A stretch of 64,000 nucleotides of DNA from positions 1 through 64,000 of the forward strand of contig NZ_JACJTB010000002.1 of NCBI RefSeq assembly GCF_014698475.1. Direction: 5' to 3'. Source of the stretch: Nostoc spongiaeforme FACHB-130. Its GTDB lineage: Bacteria > Cyanobacteriota > Cyanobacteriia > Cyanobacteriales > Nostocaceae. Each line of letters begins with the position of its first letter. Position 1 is the first letter of the stretch. Positions 8,711 through 17,613 of this stretch are shown here, in pieces. The notes below the pieces were generated by a model, which worked only from the letters and a program-made list of their open reading frames with translations, ran no database searches and was not told the origin of the DNA. The position numbers were made by a program, and so were the translations under genes.

Positions 8711-9729
8711 TATCTCATATTTTGCTTCTTTTCTGCTTTCGGATCGCGGTTAGCAATGGCTGCTATTTCTGCATCCATTAAGGTGCGTCCGGTGGCGGCG
8801 AGGTAGACATCATCTAGGCTGGGGCGTGATTGGGCGATGCCGAAAATTGGTAAACTGGCATGATTTAGCGTTTGTTGAATGGTAATTAAGGCATCACTTT
8901 GGGGTGTGACTACCAAGTTAAGGGAATTACCTTGGGCGCTGTTGATGATGATTTCTTGAACAAAAGGTAAAGCTTGTAAGAGGTGTTTGGCTTTCTCGGC
9001 TTCTTCAAGGGGGGAAAATTCCCGGATGCGTAAGGTAATGCGATCGCCGCCTACCCTATCCTTTAATTGTGAGGGTGTACCTGTGGCAATGACAATCCCA
9101 CGGTCAATGATAGCGACGCGATCAGCTAATGCGTCAATTTCTTCTAAATAATGGCTGGTAATTAAAACGGTAGTTCCTGATGCTCGTAACTTCCGTAAAA
9201 ACTCCCAGACAACAAATCGACTTTCGATGTCCAGTCCAACTGTAGGTTCGTCTAAAACCAAGACATCCGGCGCGTGGAGTAGCCCAGCCGCTAAATCAAG
9301 CCGTTTCCGTAAACCACCGGAATAAGTTCCTGTCTTTTTATTGGCGTATTCTTGCAAACTCAGTAAATCTAAAACTGTTTGAATTCGCTGTTTTGCTACC
9401 GCGCCAGGGAGGTGATAAAGCGCCGCTTGCAATTGCAGCAGTTCTTTTCCGGTTAGCACTTTATCGATAGCGACTTCCTGCGCTACATAACCGAGTTTTT
9501 GTCTGGCTACTTTTGGGTTATCCAGCACAGACACACCAGATACTTCGATTTTGCCAGCATCGGGAGTTGTGAGGGTACACAAAGCACGCAGAGTCGTAGT
9601 TTTACCTGCACCGTTGGGGCCAAGCAAACCAAAGATTTCTCCTGGTTCTACCTCAAAAGAAACGTCTTTGACGGCTTCAACGGTACCGTAACGCTTTTGC
9701 AGATTTTGAATTAAAACGGCGGGAGCCAT
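8710..9729 (-). CDS. ABC transporter ATP-binding protein (DrrA-like)
   Basis: This 339-residue ATPase energises the adjacent ABC-2 permease. Walker A is GPNGAGKT (37-44), followed by the signature YSGGLRKRLDLA, Walker B VLVLDEPTVGLD and the switch His in ITSHYLEE. The C-terminal extension ending in RPSLDDVYLAATGR is typical of the DrrA/CcmA exporter class. I chose the ATG at 9729, with AGGGA nine bases upstream; a TTG at 9738 would add three residues. Confidence 0.92.
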   Translation of the reverse strand: MAPAVLIQNLQKRYGTVEAVKDVSFEVEPGEIFGLLGPNGAGKTTTLRALCTLTTPDAGKIEVSGVSVLDNPKVARQKLGYVAQEVAIDKVLTGKELLQLQAALYHLPGAVAKQRIQTVLDLLSLQEYANKKTGTYSGGLRKRLDLAAGLLHAPDVLVLDEPTVGLDIESRFVVWEFLRKLRASGTTVLITSHYLEEIDALADRVAIIDRGIVIATGTPSQLKDRVGGDRITLRIREFSPLEEAEKAKHLLQALPFVQEIIINSAQGNSLNLVVTPQSDALITIQQTLNHASLPIFGIAQSRPSLDDVYLAATGRTLMDAEIAAIANRDPKAEKKQNMR

Positions 9730-9830
9730 GACAGCCAATCCCTAACTATACAATTCGCAACAAAGTCTATATATATTGTAGTTGAGTAAGGTGAGGTGAA
9801 GCGATCGCTGGGATACGTCTCCTAATATAT

Positions 9831-10115
9831 TTAGGGTGAAGGGGTGTAGGTTTTCAGTTCCTTCTCAGCCTCCAGCCAATTTTCCCAGGCTTTGTCACCA
9901 GGACAACCCTTTTTCTGCCAAATTTCATAAGCTTTTACCCGAATTGCTGATTCATCGGGTAGGTTACTAATGAAATATTCACAGCAATTATTTACAAAAC
10001 TATAAGGTGGTTCTACAAAAAAATCTTGACGACCGATAATTTCAGCCGTAAAACGATAGCAGTTTTTTTGTATCGGGCAGTTTTTCCCTGGACATAGAGT
10101 GATATCGTAAGGCAT
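9831..10115 (-). CDS. Small Cys-rich protein with DUF2934-like C-terminus
   Basis: This 94-residue protein has two parts. Residues 1-45 contain a cysteine cluster (CPGKNCPIQKNC) and a later CC pair that could bind a metal. Residues 55-88 (SAIRVKAYEIWQKKGCPG, then DKAWENWLEAEKEL) match the short DUF2934 motif of an R..AY.IW..G and W..AE helix pair. It stands alone between the ABC ATPase and methyltransferase genes. Function unknown. Confidence 0.75.
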   Translation of the reverse strand: MPYDITLCPGKNCPIQKNCYRFTAEIIGRQDFFVEPPYSFVNNCCEYFISNLPDESAIRVKAYEIWQKKGCPGDKAWENWLEAEKELKTYTPSP

Positions 10116-10232
10116 GGATTTTTTGGCTTAACAACAAATTTTATCGGCATAATTCAGGAGTCAGAAATCAGAATATAGAATGATTTATGATTGCTATATT
10201 TGATTTGGCAAAAATCTATTAGTATCAATTTT

Positions 10233-10925
10233 ATGGCAGAACAACAATCAGGAAATTTACAGAATTATGTTAAACAGTTAGCGACGGAAGCTTTAGAAAA
10301 TCAACAGCCATCTGCATGGTTTGAAATTTTGTATGCCCAAGCTGGAGGTGATGCAACACAAATTCCTTGGGCAAAATTAACTCCTCACCCTTATTTGCAA
10401 ACATGGTTAACTGATCATCAACCTTATGTGAAAGGACAAAAAGCTTTAATTATTGGTTGTGGTTTGGGAGATGATGCTGAAGCTTTAGCAAAACTGGGAT
10501 TTGATGTGGCGGCTTTTGATATTTCTCCTACAGCGATATCTTGGTGTCAGCGACGATTTCCTGATTCGAGTGTTAACTATGTAGTTGCAGATTTGTTTGC
10601 ACTTCCTTTAGAATGGCATCTTGCTTTTGACTTTGTGTTTGAATGTCGTAACATTCAAGCCTTACCTTTAAATGTGCGTTCTACTGTTATTTCTGCGGTT
10701 GCATCTTTGGTAGCAATGGATGGCACACTTTTGTTAATTACTCGCATTCGGGATACAGAAGCAGAACCTTCTGGGCCACCTTGGCCATTATCAGACTCAG
10801 AACTACAACAGTTGGAAAGTTTAGGTTTACAGCAAGTAGAAAAAATCGTATTTTGCGATCATCCGCAGGAAATGGATATTAAGCAAGTACGGATTGAATA
10901 TCAAAGGCAAAACTCTACTAAATAA
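10233..10925 (+). CDS. Class I SAM-dependent methyltransferase
   Basis: This 230-residue protein has the SAM-binding motif I ALIIGCGLGDDAEALA, an acidic motif II end (VAAFDIS) and a motif IV-like LAFDFVFECRN. It resembles thiopurine methyltransferase-type enzymes; the substrate is unknown. I start at ATG 10233 (MAEQQSG); an upstream ATG at 10191 adds 14 residues outside the fold. The TAA stop (10923-10925) lies inside the left terminal repeat of a MITE-like element. Confidence 0.85.
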   Translation: MAEQQSGNLQNYVKQLATEALENQQPSAWFEILYAQAGGDATQIPWAKLTPHPYLQTWLTDHQPYVKGQKALIIGCGLGDDAEALAKLGFDVAAFDISPTAISWCQRRFPDSSVNYVVADLFALPLEWHLAFDFVFECRNIQALPLNVRSTVISAVASLVAMDGTLLLITRIRDTEAEPSGPPWPLSDSELQQLESLGLQQVEKIVFCDHPQEMDIKQVRIEYQRQNSTK

Positions 10926-11025
10926 GTCGGCGTAAATAATTATTTTTGAAATAAGACAGGAGAAAAAAAATTTGAGTCTTATTTACTTTTCTTCACATAG
11001 TTTTTTTTCTTACACTGACTTATTT
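10920..11025. mobile_element. MITE-like element with 16-bp inverted ends
   Basis: The left end AAATAAGTCGGCGTAA (10920-10935) and the reverse complement of the right end (11010-11025, AAATAAGTCAGTGTAA) match at 14 of 16 positions. Inside is a second perfect inverted repeat, AAATAAGAC (10949-10957) with GTCTTATTT (10976-10984). It is 106 bp and non-coding. Its left end contains the stop codon of the methyltransferase gene. Confidence 0.65.
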
Positions 11026-11075
11026 ATCTAAATTGCGATCGCTGTTGAAGATGAATTGAGCAGCATAAAAACCCG

Positions 11076-11211
11076 ACTCAGTAAGTAGAACGACTAATAA
11101 TTCACGCTATGTCATTGCGAGTGAAACGAAGTGGAGGGAAGCAATCGCAAGGGTTGTGCAGATTTTACATTCCGTTACATAGTTAGGTTTATTTTCACCG
11201 ACTTACTTAGT
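11076..11211. mobile_element. Palindromic MITE-like element
   Basis: The ends ACTCAGTAAGT (11076-11086) and, on the other strand, ACTAAGTAAGT (11201-11211) are inverted copies with one mismatch. Further in, CTATGTCA (about 11107) is mirrored by CTATGTAA, and the centre carries TTGCGA with TCGCAA. The right arm reads AAGTCGGTGAAAATAA, similar to the end of the element at 10920, so the two may be related. The rest of the 10926-11363 intergenic region shows nothing else. Confidence 0.5.
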
Positions 11212-11363
11212 TGGGGATTTGATTTCAGGTTATGCAACTAAAAATTGGAGGAATTACAATACTCATCACTTTCCCAGAGTTGACTATGGGTAGTAATGGA
11301 TTCCATTCGCCAACACTTACATAACAAGGTTATGCTAAATTCTGACTTCTATTCTTAAAAATT

Positions 11364-12314
11364 ATGAGCCAAGACCATTCCGTCTTAATTAACCTAGAAC
11401 AAAAACTAAATCAAATCGTAGTTGGACAATCTAGCCTCATCCAGCAGTTGCTAATAGCATTGTTAGGAGGTGGACACGTAATTTTAGAAGGTGTCCCTGG
11501 AACAGGTAAAACACTTTTAGTCAAAGTATTAGCACAGTTAATTCAAGGTGATTTTCGCCGCATTCAACTTACACCAGATGTTTTACCCTCAGATATTACA
11601 GGAACAAATATTTTTGACTTAAATAGTCGCAGTTTCACCCTCAAAAAAGGGCCAGTCTTTACCGAAGTATTACTAGCAGATGAAATTAACCGCACTCCTC
11701 CTAAAACCCAAGCGGCGCTGTTAGAAGCAATGGAAGAAATGCAAGTTACTTTAGATGGTGAAAGTTTACCGCTACCGGATTTGTTTTGGGTAATTGCAAC
11801 ACAAAACCCTTTGGAATTTGAAGGGACTTATCCTTTACCAGAAGCGCAGTTAGATAGGTTCTTATTCAAACTATTAGTAGATTATCCCGACCAAGCAGCA
11901 GAAAAGCAAATGTTACTCAATCGTCAAGCTGGTTTTGCCGCGCGACGGATAGATATTTTTAGTTTACAACCAGTAGCAACAGTAGCAGATATTTTACAAG
12001 CACGGCAAGAAGTTAAACAAGTGCAAGTATCTGAAAAAATTATCGATTATCTCTTAGCTTTAGTGAGAGCATCACGCCAATTTCCTGATTTAGCTTTAGG
12101 TGCATCACCGCGTGCTGCTGGTGCTTGGTTGCAAACATCCCAAGCCGCCGCATGGTTAGCCGGACGCGATTTTGTCACACCAGATGATGTCAAAGCTGTA
12201 GCTTCACCTTTATTACGTCATCGCTTGCTTCTCAAACCAGAAGCTATGTTAGATGGTTTACAAATTGATGCAATTATCGCGTCAGTAATCAATCAAGTTC
12301 AAGTTCCAAGATGA
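11364..12314 (+). CDS. MoxR-family AAA+ ATPase
   Basis: This 316-residue MoxR ATPase has Walker A GVPGTGKT (43-50), Walker B LLADEINR (about 103-110) and the sensor-type block VIATQNPLEFEGTYPLPEAQLDRF. MoxR proteins act as chaperone-like ATPases that help mature complexes or metalloenzymes, usually with a DUF58 partner. That partner is at 13144-14463, separated by a toxin-antitoxin pair. The usual moxR-DUF58 operon therefore appears to have been interrupted by about 830 bases. Confidence 0.93.
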   Translation: MSQDHSVLINLEQKLNQIVVGQSSLIQQLLIALLGGGHVILEGVPGTGKTLLVKVLAQLIQGDFRRIQLTPDVLPSDITGTNIFDLNSRSFTLKKGPVFTEVLLADEINRTPPKTQAALLEAMEEMQVTLDGESLPLPDLFWVIATQNPLEFEGTYPLPEAQLDRFLFKLLVDYPDQAAEKQMLLNRQAGFAARRIDIFSLQPVATVADILQARQEVKQVQVSEKIIDYLLALVRASRQFPDLALGASPRAAGAWLQTSQAAAWLAGRDFVTPDDVKAVASPLLRHRLLLKPEAMLDGLQIDAIIASVINQVQVPR

Positions 12315-12380
12315 AGTGTGAATGATAAAACTTGATAAGACAATCAATAGCTTACAATTGGATAAACAATCGAGGTGAAA

Positions 12381-12653
12381 ATGACAATTAAAGAACAAAT
12401 TAACCAAGAACTAGAAAAATTACCAGAACCTTTATTGCAAGAAATTTTAGATTTTATTCAGTTTTTGCAGTCCAAAAACCAGCTAGAAAATATATCAGTA
12501 AATAACCAAGTTTCTCAACCACTCAAAGCAGAACATAATGTTACTAATTCTACTGCCGAAGATTTATTAGAATTTGTCGGGAGTTGGGAAGGTTTAGATA
12601 TCAGAGAATGTCTGCAATTAGTTCATGAAAATCGAATACAACTTGAATTTTAA
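12381..12653 (+). CDS. VapB-type antitoxin, DUF2281 family
   Basis: This 90-residue protein starts MTIKEQINQELEKLPEPLLQEILDFIQFLQ, the DUF2281 helix common in cyanobacterial antitoxins of PIN toxins. I use ATG 12381, with GAGGTG just upstream; a GTG at 12375 is possible. It ends two bases before the PIN toxin frame, as expected for a coupled antitoxin-toxin pair. The C-terminal half (AEDLLEFVGSWEG) is the likely toxin-binding segment. Confidence 0.8.
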   Translation: MTIKEQINQELEKLPEPLLQEILDFIQFLQSKNQLENISVNNQVSQPLKAEHNVTNSTAEDLLEFVGSWEGLDIRECLQLVHENRIQLEF

Positions 12654-12655
12654 TC

Positions 12656-13097
12656 ATGTATCTTCTTGATACCAATCATTATTCCTTCTTGATGGAGGGT
12701 GTATCTAGTGTTGCCAATCACCTGCGATCGCTAGGTCAAATACAACTTTATACTAGTGTTATTGTTGCAGGAGAGTTACGCTTTATGGCGCAAAATTCCC
12801 AACAGAAAGCTGCTAACTTAATCAAAGTTAATGCGTTATTGCAGCGAATTAACTTATATGGAATCGATAAAGAAACTACAGAAATTTACGGTGACTTTAA
12901 ATCTGAATTAATCAAGCATTTTGGCCCCAAAAAAAACTAAACGTAGCACAACTCAATTAAATACTATCGGGATTAGTGAAAATGACCTCTGGACAGCTGC
13001 GACAGCCTTACGCCATTCATTGATAATCGTTTCATGCGATAGTGATTTTGAGCGAATGCAACAAGTAAGAGAAATTTCTTGGGAAAGTTGGGTTTAG
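12656..13097 (+). pseudogene. VapC-like PIN-domain toxin, frameshifted
   Basis: The frame from ATG 12656 starts MYLLDTNHYSFLM (first PIN Asp), has VAGELRFMA (PIN Glu) and stops at 12940, just after a run of eight A (12929-12936). Removing one A restores the rest of the PIN domain to 13097: NDLWTAATALRH (third acid) and VSCDSDFERM (fourth acid). The repaired product would have 146 residues, normal for VapC. Either the toxin is inactivated by a +1 insertion in the homopolymer, slippage restores it, or it is a sequencing error. Confidence 0.85.
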
Positions 13098-13143
13098 ATT
13101 TCTAAAAAATACTTACAAAAATTAGCAAAAAATTAAATAAAAA

Positions 13144-14463
13144 ATGGTTCCTTCTCAAAGAGTTTATTTTCTATTAGGATTAGGAATTGCGATCGCACCG
13201 ATCCTATCCTTATTTATTGCCATTCCCGTCAGCATCGCCATCACTTTATTATTCGATGCCATTATTCTGATATTGATGATTGTGGATGGTTTACAAGTCC
13301 GTCCATTACGAGTGCAAATCAAACGTGATTTACCACAACGCTTATCAATTGGACGAGATAATCCAGTAATGTTGACGGTAACAGCTGCAAACACGGACGC
13401 AATTATTCAAATTCGTGATTACTATCCCCCAGAATTTGGTGTATCTACCCCAACACTCACCGCCACTATTCCCGCTAACACTACCCAAGAATTAACTTAC
13501 ACTGTCCACCCCAGACAACGCGGTGAATTTCCTTGGGGAAATATTCAAGTGCGACAGTTGGGAACTTGGAAGTTAGCTTGGCATAATTGGCAAATACCGC
13601 AAAATGTTTCAGTCAAAGTTTATCCTGATTTAATTGGGTTGCGATCGCTCTCTATTCGCCTCACCTTACAATCATCAGGTTCCATCCGCCAATCTCGCCG
13701 GATGGGTATCGGTACAGAGTTTGCGGAACTGCGGAACTATCACACTGGTGATGATTTACGCTTTATTGATTGGAAAGCCACCGCCAGGAGAACTACTGGG
13801 AATACACCACCTTTAGTGAGGGTATTAGAACCAGAACAAGAACAAACCTTGATTATTTTATTAGATCGTGGTCGGCTGATGACAGCACAAGTCAAAGGCT
13901 TACAGCGATTTGATTGGGGTTTAAATGCGACTTTATCATTAGCATTAGCCGGATTACATCGGGGCGATCGCGTCGGGGTGGGTGTATTTGACCGCCAAAT
14001 GCACACATGGGTTTCACCAGAACGCGGTCAATCTCATCTGGGTAAGTTAATTGATTATTTGACTCCAATTCAACCAGTTTTACTCGAATCTGATTATTTG
14101 GGTGCAGTCACTAATGTAGTACAAAGGCAAACTCGCCGCGCCTTAGTAGTTGTCATCACCGATTTAGTTGATGTCACCGCCTCTACTGAATTATTAGCCG
14201 CACTTTCCCGGTTAGCACCAAGATATCTACCATTCTGTGTTACTTTGCGAGATCCTCAAGTTGATCATCTAGCACACACATTTACTCAAGAAGTCACAGC
14301 AGCATATAGTCGTGCTGTTGCTTTAGATTTATTAGCACAACGCCAAGTTGCTTTTGCCCAGCTAAAGCAAAAAGGTGTCTTGGTACTTGATGCACCAGCA
14401 AATCAAATTACAGATCAGTTGGTTGAACGATATCTGCAACTCAAAGCGCGAAATCAGTTATGA
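13144..14463 (+). CDS. DUF58 domain-containing protein (MoxR partner)
   Basis: This 439-residue protein has two N-terminal membrane helices (about residues 5-45), a beta-rich middle and the DUF58 signature (RQSRRMGIGTEFAELRNYHT near 180, continuing to RFIDWKATARR). A von Willebrand A-like part follows (TLIILLDRGRLM). DUF58 proteins are encoded with MoxR ATPases and are thought to act with them at the membrane. The moxR gene lies 830 bases upstream. Confidence 0.9.
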   Translation: MVPSQRVYFLLGLGIAIAPILSLFIAIPVSIAITLLFDAIILILMIVDGLQVRPLRVQIKRDLPQRLSIGRDNPVMLTVTAANTDAIIQIRDYYPPEFGVSTPTLTATIPANTTQELTYTVHPRQRGEFPWGNIQVRQLGTWKLAWHNWQIPQNVSVKVYPDLIGLRSLSIRLTLQSSGSIRQSRRMGIGTEFAELRNYHTGDDLRFIDWKATARRTTGNTPPLVRVLEPEQEQTLIILLDRGRLMTAQVKGLQRFDWGLNATLSLALAGLHRGDRVGVGVFDRQMHTWVSPERGQSHLGKLIDYLTPIQPVLLESDYLGAVTNVVQRQTRRALVVVITDLVDVTASTELLAALSRLAPRYLPFCVTLRDPQVDHLAHTFTQEVTAAYSRAVALDLLAQRQVAFAQLKQKGVLVLDAPANQITDQLVERYLQLKARNQL

Positions 14464-14486
14464 ATTGTTAATAGAGAGGCTGACTT

Positions 14487-14600
14487 ATAGCGTTTCTCAC
14501 TCTAGTGAGGTACAAGCAAGAATAATTAACCGCAGATGAACGCGGATGAACGCAGATGGAAACAGATAAGTTTGTACCTCAGTAGACTAGTAAATGCTAT
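14487..14600. mobile_element. MITE-like element, TA-flanked, 29-bp inverted ends (copy 1)
   Basis: The first 29 bases (14487-14515, ending GAGGTACAA) and the reverse complement of the last 29 (14572-14600) match at 23 of 29 positions. The ends read TATAGC and GCTATA, consistent with TA target duplication as in IS630/Tc1-type elements. The centre holds ACCGCAGATGAACGCGGATG. A related copy lies at 19452-19553. Confidence 0.7.
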
Positions 14601-14700
14601 AATACAGAAGCTATGCCCAAGTTAGATAAGCTGTTCAGCTAATTTGCACAAAAGAGGCTCGATATTTTATCTATGAGCCTTATCAATTCTAAGGTTTAAC

Positions 14701-15849
14701 TTACTTCATACCTACAATTATTTGATTCATAATTTCATCTTCCTTCCCCGTGACAAAATCAGCAAAACGTTGTGCTAAAGGTGGAACAAAAACAAGAGGA
14801 TTGCTGAATCCTGAAAAAATATACACACCTGCAAATTCTGGGATAGCACCAATTACAGGTAAACGATTGTTACTAAATGCAACTAAACAATGATGCCAAG
14901 TTCCTGGTAAATTACCCAATGCTGGTAAGACTGAAGTAATACTATTTCGTAACCAATTTTCGCTGTCTTCGGCATTTACCATTGCATCAGGATTTGTGAG
15001 TATCCGACTAATTTGACCCACACGCAAGCTACCATCTAAAAATTGCACTGCACCTACATCTAATATTGGTGGGACTAATTCATTTCCCAATTCATTCCAC
15101 AATTCATCAACTTGTGTCGATGCTGCTTCTAATTGAAATCTTTGCAGATTAGCTGGCATTACTAAAGTCTGTAAGCGTAAATCGACAGGTGACATTTCCA
15201 TCATTTCGGCATGGGTAAAATACACTTTGATGGAAATACCTGCTGATTTGAGTAGTTTTCGGCTGAGTCCACCAGCGCAAATTACAACGTTAGCACTGTG
15301 ATAAGTTCCGGTATTTGTTTGGACACCACCTTTCAATATTTGCAAAACTTGACTGATTTGCATTTCACCGCCAGCGCGTAAAAAAGCTTGGATGTAAGCT
15401 TGTGCGGTTTTGTCTGGATGAATATGTCCGTGTTTCACAGTTAAAGCGCCGGAAATAACCTCTTGATTTAGTAATGGTTCTAACTCACAAGCGTCTTGTA
15501 CACTGAGTAAACTTGGCGGTACGGCACAATTAGCGTAAACACTGGCGGCGGTTTCTGGGTTAGTATCGGCTGAAATCGTCAGTAATAAATCTAATTCTCG
15601 CAATTCAATATCAGCATCTAACTCTTGAGACAAGATTTGATAACGAGCGATCGCTTCTTGGCATAATTGACGAGTGAGTGGTGTTGTTCCTGACCAATAA
15701 GCTAATCCACCATAACTATATCGAGTTGCATTGTCTGGTGTGGCGTGTTGTTCCAATAACAGCACACTCAAGCCGACTTTGACTAATTCATAAGCAAGTG
15801 TCGCACCTGTAATTCCGCCACCAACCACAATCCAATCGTAGGTTTTCAT
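14701..15849 (-). CDS. FAD-dependent amino acid oxidase-type oxidoreductase
   Basis: This 382-residue DAO-family flavoprotein has the dinucleotide-binding motif VVGGGITGATLAYELV at residues 7-22 and the closing helix LLEQ. The C-terminal FAD contact region reads VIGAIPEFAGVYIFSGFS. Family members oxidise amino groups of glycine, D-amino acids or sarcosine. The gene begins directly after the stop of the upstream oxygenase gene (TAAATG), so the two are translationally coupled and may act on one substrate. The substrate is unknown. Confidence 0.85.
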   Translation of the reverse strand: MKTYDWIVVGGGITGATLAYELVKVGLSVLLLEQHATPDNATRYSYGGLAYWSGTTPLTRQLCQEAIARYQILSQELDADIELRELDLLLTISADTNPETAASVYANCAVPPSLLSVQDACELEPLLNQEVISGALTVKHGHIHPDKTAQAYIQAFLRAGGEMQISQVLQILKGGVQTNTGTYHSANVVICAGGLSRKLLKSAGISIKVYFTHAEMMEMSPVDLRLQTLVMPANLQRFQLEAASTQVDELWNELGNELVPPILDVGAVQFLDGSLRVGQISRILTNPDAMVNAEDSENWLRNSITSVLPALGNLPGTWHHCLVAFSNNRLPVIGAIPEFAGVYIFSGFSNPLVFVPPLAQRFADFVTGKEDEIMNQIIVGMK

Positions 15850-16758
15850 TTAGTATGTTGCTTGTAGACGACTCAAAAGATATTCTCCCGCAAGGATGGG
15901 AGGATAAATAGGCGCACGTTCCTTTTGGCAAGTTTCCAAACAAGCAATTTCTGTATCATCATTAGGATGACAGAAAAACGCGATTGAATAGCGCGATCGC
16001 TGTACCCTGTGATCCTTGGGAATCATCACCCGATGCTTGGTTGAACAAAACACGCCATTTGTCCAACGCTGCATCAAATCTCCTGTATTCACAATCACCG
16101 TATCAGGAATTGTCGGCGCAGTTATCCACTCTCCAGTTGTTGTTTGCACTTCCAAACCACCCACATCATCTTGGAATAGCAAAGTAATACTGCCATAATC
16201 AGAATGCTCCCCCGCACGCACTTGTCCAGGTTTCGGAAGTTCTTGGATTGGCGGATAATGCAGCAGTCGCAGAGTATGATTTTGCCGATTGTGTCTAACC
16301 GTAAAAAAATCTTCTGGTACTCCTAACCCCAAAGCAAATGTTGTTAATACTTTGTTAGTTAGTTCTGTACAAGCTTTATAAAATGCAATAATACAAGGGT
16401 CGTTTGCCAGAGTCACACCATTAATAGGAAACGCAACTTCTACCTTGCTAAAATTAAACGCTTCTTTTAAGTCTCCTGGTTGATTAGAATTGAGCCGTTC
16501 TCTTTCTTTGCCAACATAACCAGTATTACTAAATTCATTTTGCCAAGCTATTTGTTGTTTAACTTCTAGCGGTAAATTAAAAATATGTTGACTATAGTTA
16601 AATACTTCTGCAATCAATTCTTTTGAGATGCCATGATTTTGTAAATACATAAAACCAACTTCATTGCAAGCTTGATAAATTTGTTTAACTACAGCATTTT
16701 GAGCTTGTGAATCTCTATTTATCAAGGCTGATAAATCAATAATTGGTATTCTGAACAT
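15850..16758 (-). CDS. 2-oxoglutarate/Fe(II) oxygenase, isopenicillin N synthase family
   Basis: This 302-residue protein matches the IPNS-like dioxygenases. The N-terminal DIOX_N region reads FRIPIIDLSALIN ... GFMYLQNHGI. The iron-binding H-x-D is in GEHSDYGSITLLFQ, the distal His in FCSTKHRV, and the 2-oxoglutarate Arg in RYSIAFF. I chose ATG 16758 (MFRIPIIDL) over 16776. Its stop abuts the oxidase start. No biosynthetic cluster surrounds it, so the substrate cannot be named. Confidence 0.87.
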   Translation of the reverse strand: MFRIPIIDLSALINRDSQAQNAVVKQIYQACNEVGFMYLQNHGISKELIAEVFNYSQHIFNLPLEVKQQIAWQNEFSNTGYVGKERERLNSNQPGDLKEAFNFSKVEVAFPINGVTLANDPCIIAFYKACTELTNKVLTTFALGLGVPEDFFTVRHNRQNHTLRLLHYPPIQELPKPGQVRAGEHSDYGSITLLFQDDVGGLEVQTTTGEWITAPTIPDTVIVNTGDLMQRWTNGVFCSTKHRVMIPKDHRVQRSRYSIAFFCHPNDDTEIACLETCQKERAPIYPPILAGEYLLSRLQATY

Positions 16759-16910
16759 TGGAAAAATATATAGCAATCCTATTTGATTTATAATTCTATT
16801 TTTTAAGAAAATTTAATTCCCTAAAACCCTCTTCCCTCCTGCTTTTCACCTCCTGCTTTTTTCTAATTACAAATATTTACGTCGCTCTACTTAATAGTAA
16901 GGAAGTTATT

Positions 16911-17417
16911 TTGCTAAAAATTATTCAATGCGAGACCGACAAAGATAAAGCCCATATCAAAGATTTGCTTTTTGAATATTTTAGCTGGATCAACTTGATG
17001 TGGAGCCAGGAATTTAACATGAGTTTTGATGTTAATTCTTCTTTAGAAGAATGTCTTGAGCAACTCGATGAATTTATACCGCCAACCGGACGCTTACTTT
17101 TGGCAAGATATAAAGGCAAAATTGTTGGTTGTGTTGGCTTACGCAGAATTGATCAGGGAATTGGAGAGGTAAAAAGGCTGTATGTCCAGCCAAAATTTCG
17201 CGCCAAAGGTATAGGTCGAGCGTTATTAGAGAATATTATCTATGAAGCTGCCAATATAGGTTACTCAAAACTGCGCTTAGATACGGCTCCTTTTACGAAA
17301 GCAGCGCAAGCACTCTATCATTCACTCGGTTTTCAAGATATCGCACCATATTTTGAAAAAACAGAAATCCCTCCAGAATATCGAGATAACTGGATTTTTA
17401 TGGAATTGAGACTTTAA
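16911..17417 (+). CDS. GNAT family N-acetyltransferase
   Basis: This 168-residue GNAT protein has the acetyl-CoA motif A (VKRLYVQPKFRAKGIGRALL; Q/RxxGxG/A loop near residues 100-110) and motif B (LRLDTAPFTKAAQALYHSLGF). The start is TTG with GGAAG five bases upstream (16901-16905), and the product from it is full length. It stands alone. The acceptor substrate is unknown. Confidence 0.88.
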   Translation: MLKIIQCETDKDKAHIKDLLFEYFSWINLMWSQEFNMSFDVNSSLEECLEQLDEFIPPTGRLLLARYKGKIVGCVGLRRIDQGIGEVKRLYVQPKFRAKGIGRALLENIIYEAANIGYSKLRLDTAPFTKAAQALYHSLGFQDIAPYFEKTEIPPEYRDNWIFMELRL

Positions 17418-17613
17418 TGAAGCAAAGCTGTTTAATTACTCATTTTTAAGTAAATTAGCCTATTTTTACTTATTATTAAACAACTTTCCTTTTATTTCAA
17501 CTTCTGCATAATAAATTCCTTCTATAGCAATCTGCGGTAAAGATTTATGAAGAAAATTTAACGTAATTGCATATAATGAAGTTATTCAACTATAAGTATT
17601 TTTGCTTACTGCC

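Noticed and set aside
12924-12940. Programmed -1 frameshift at the A8C tract in the PIN toxin gene
   Set aside because: A_AAA_AAC is in the zero frame as a classical slippery site, but a -1 shift gives the wrong frame. The rest of the PIN domain needs +1 (or loss of one A), so slippage or mutation fits better.
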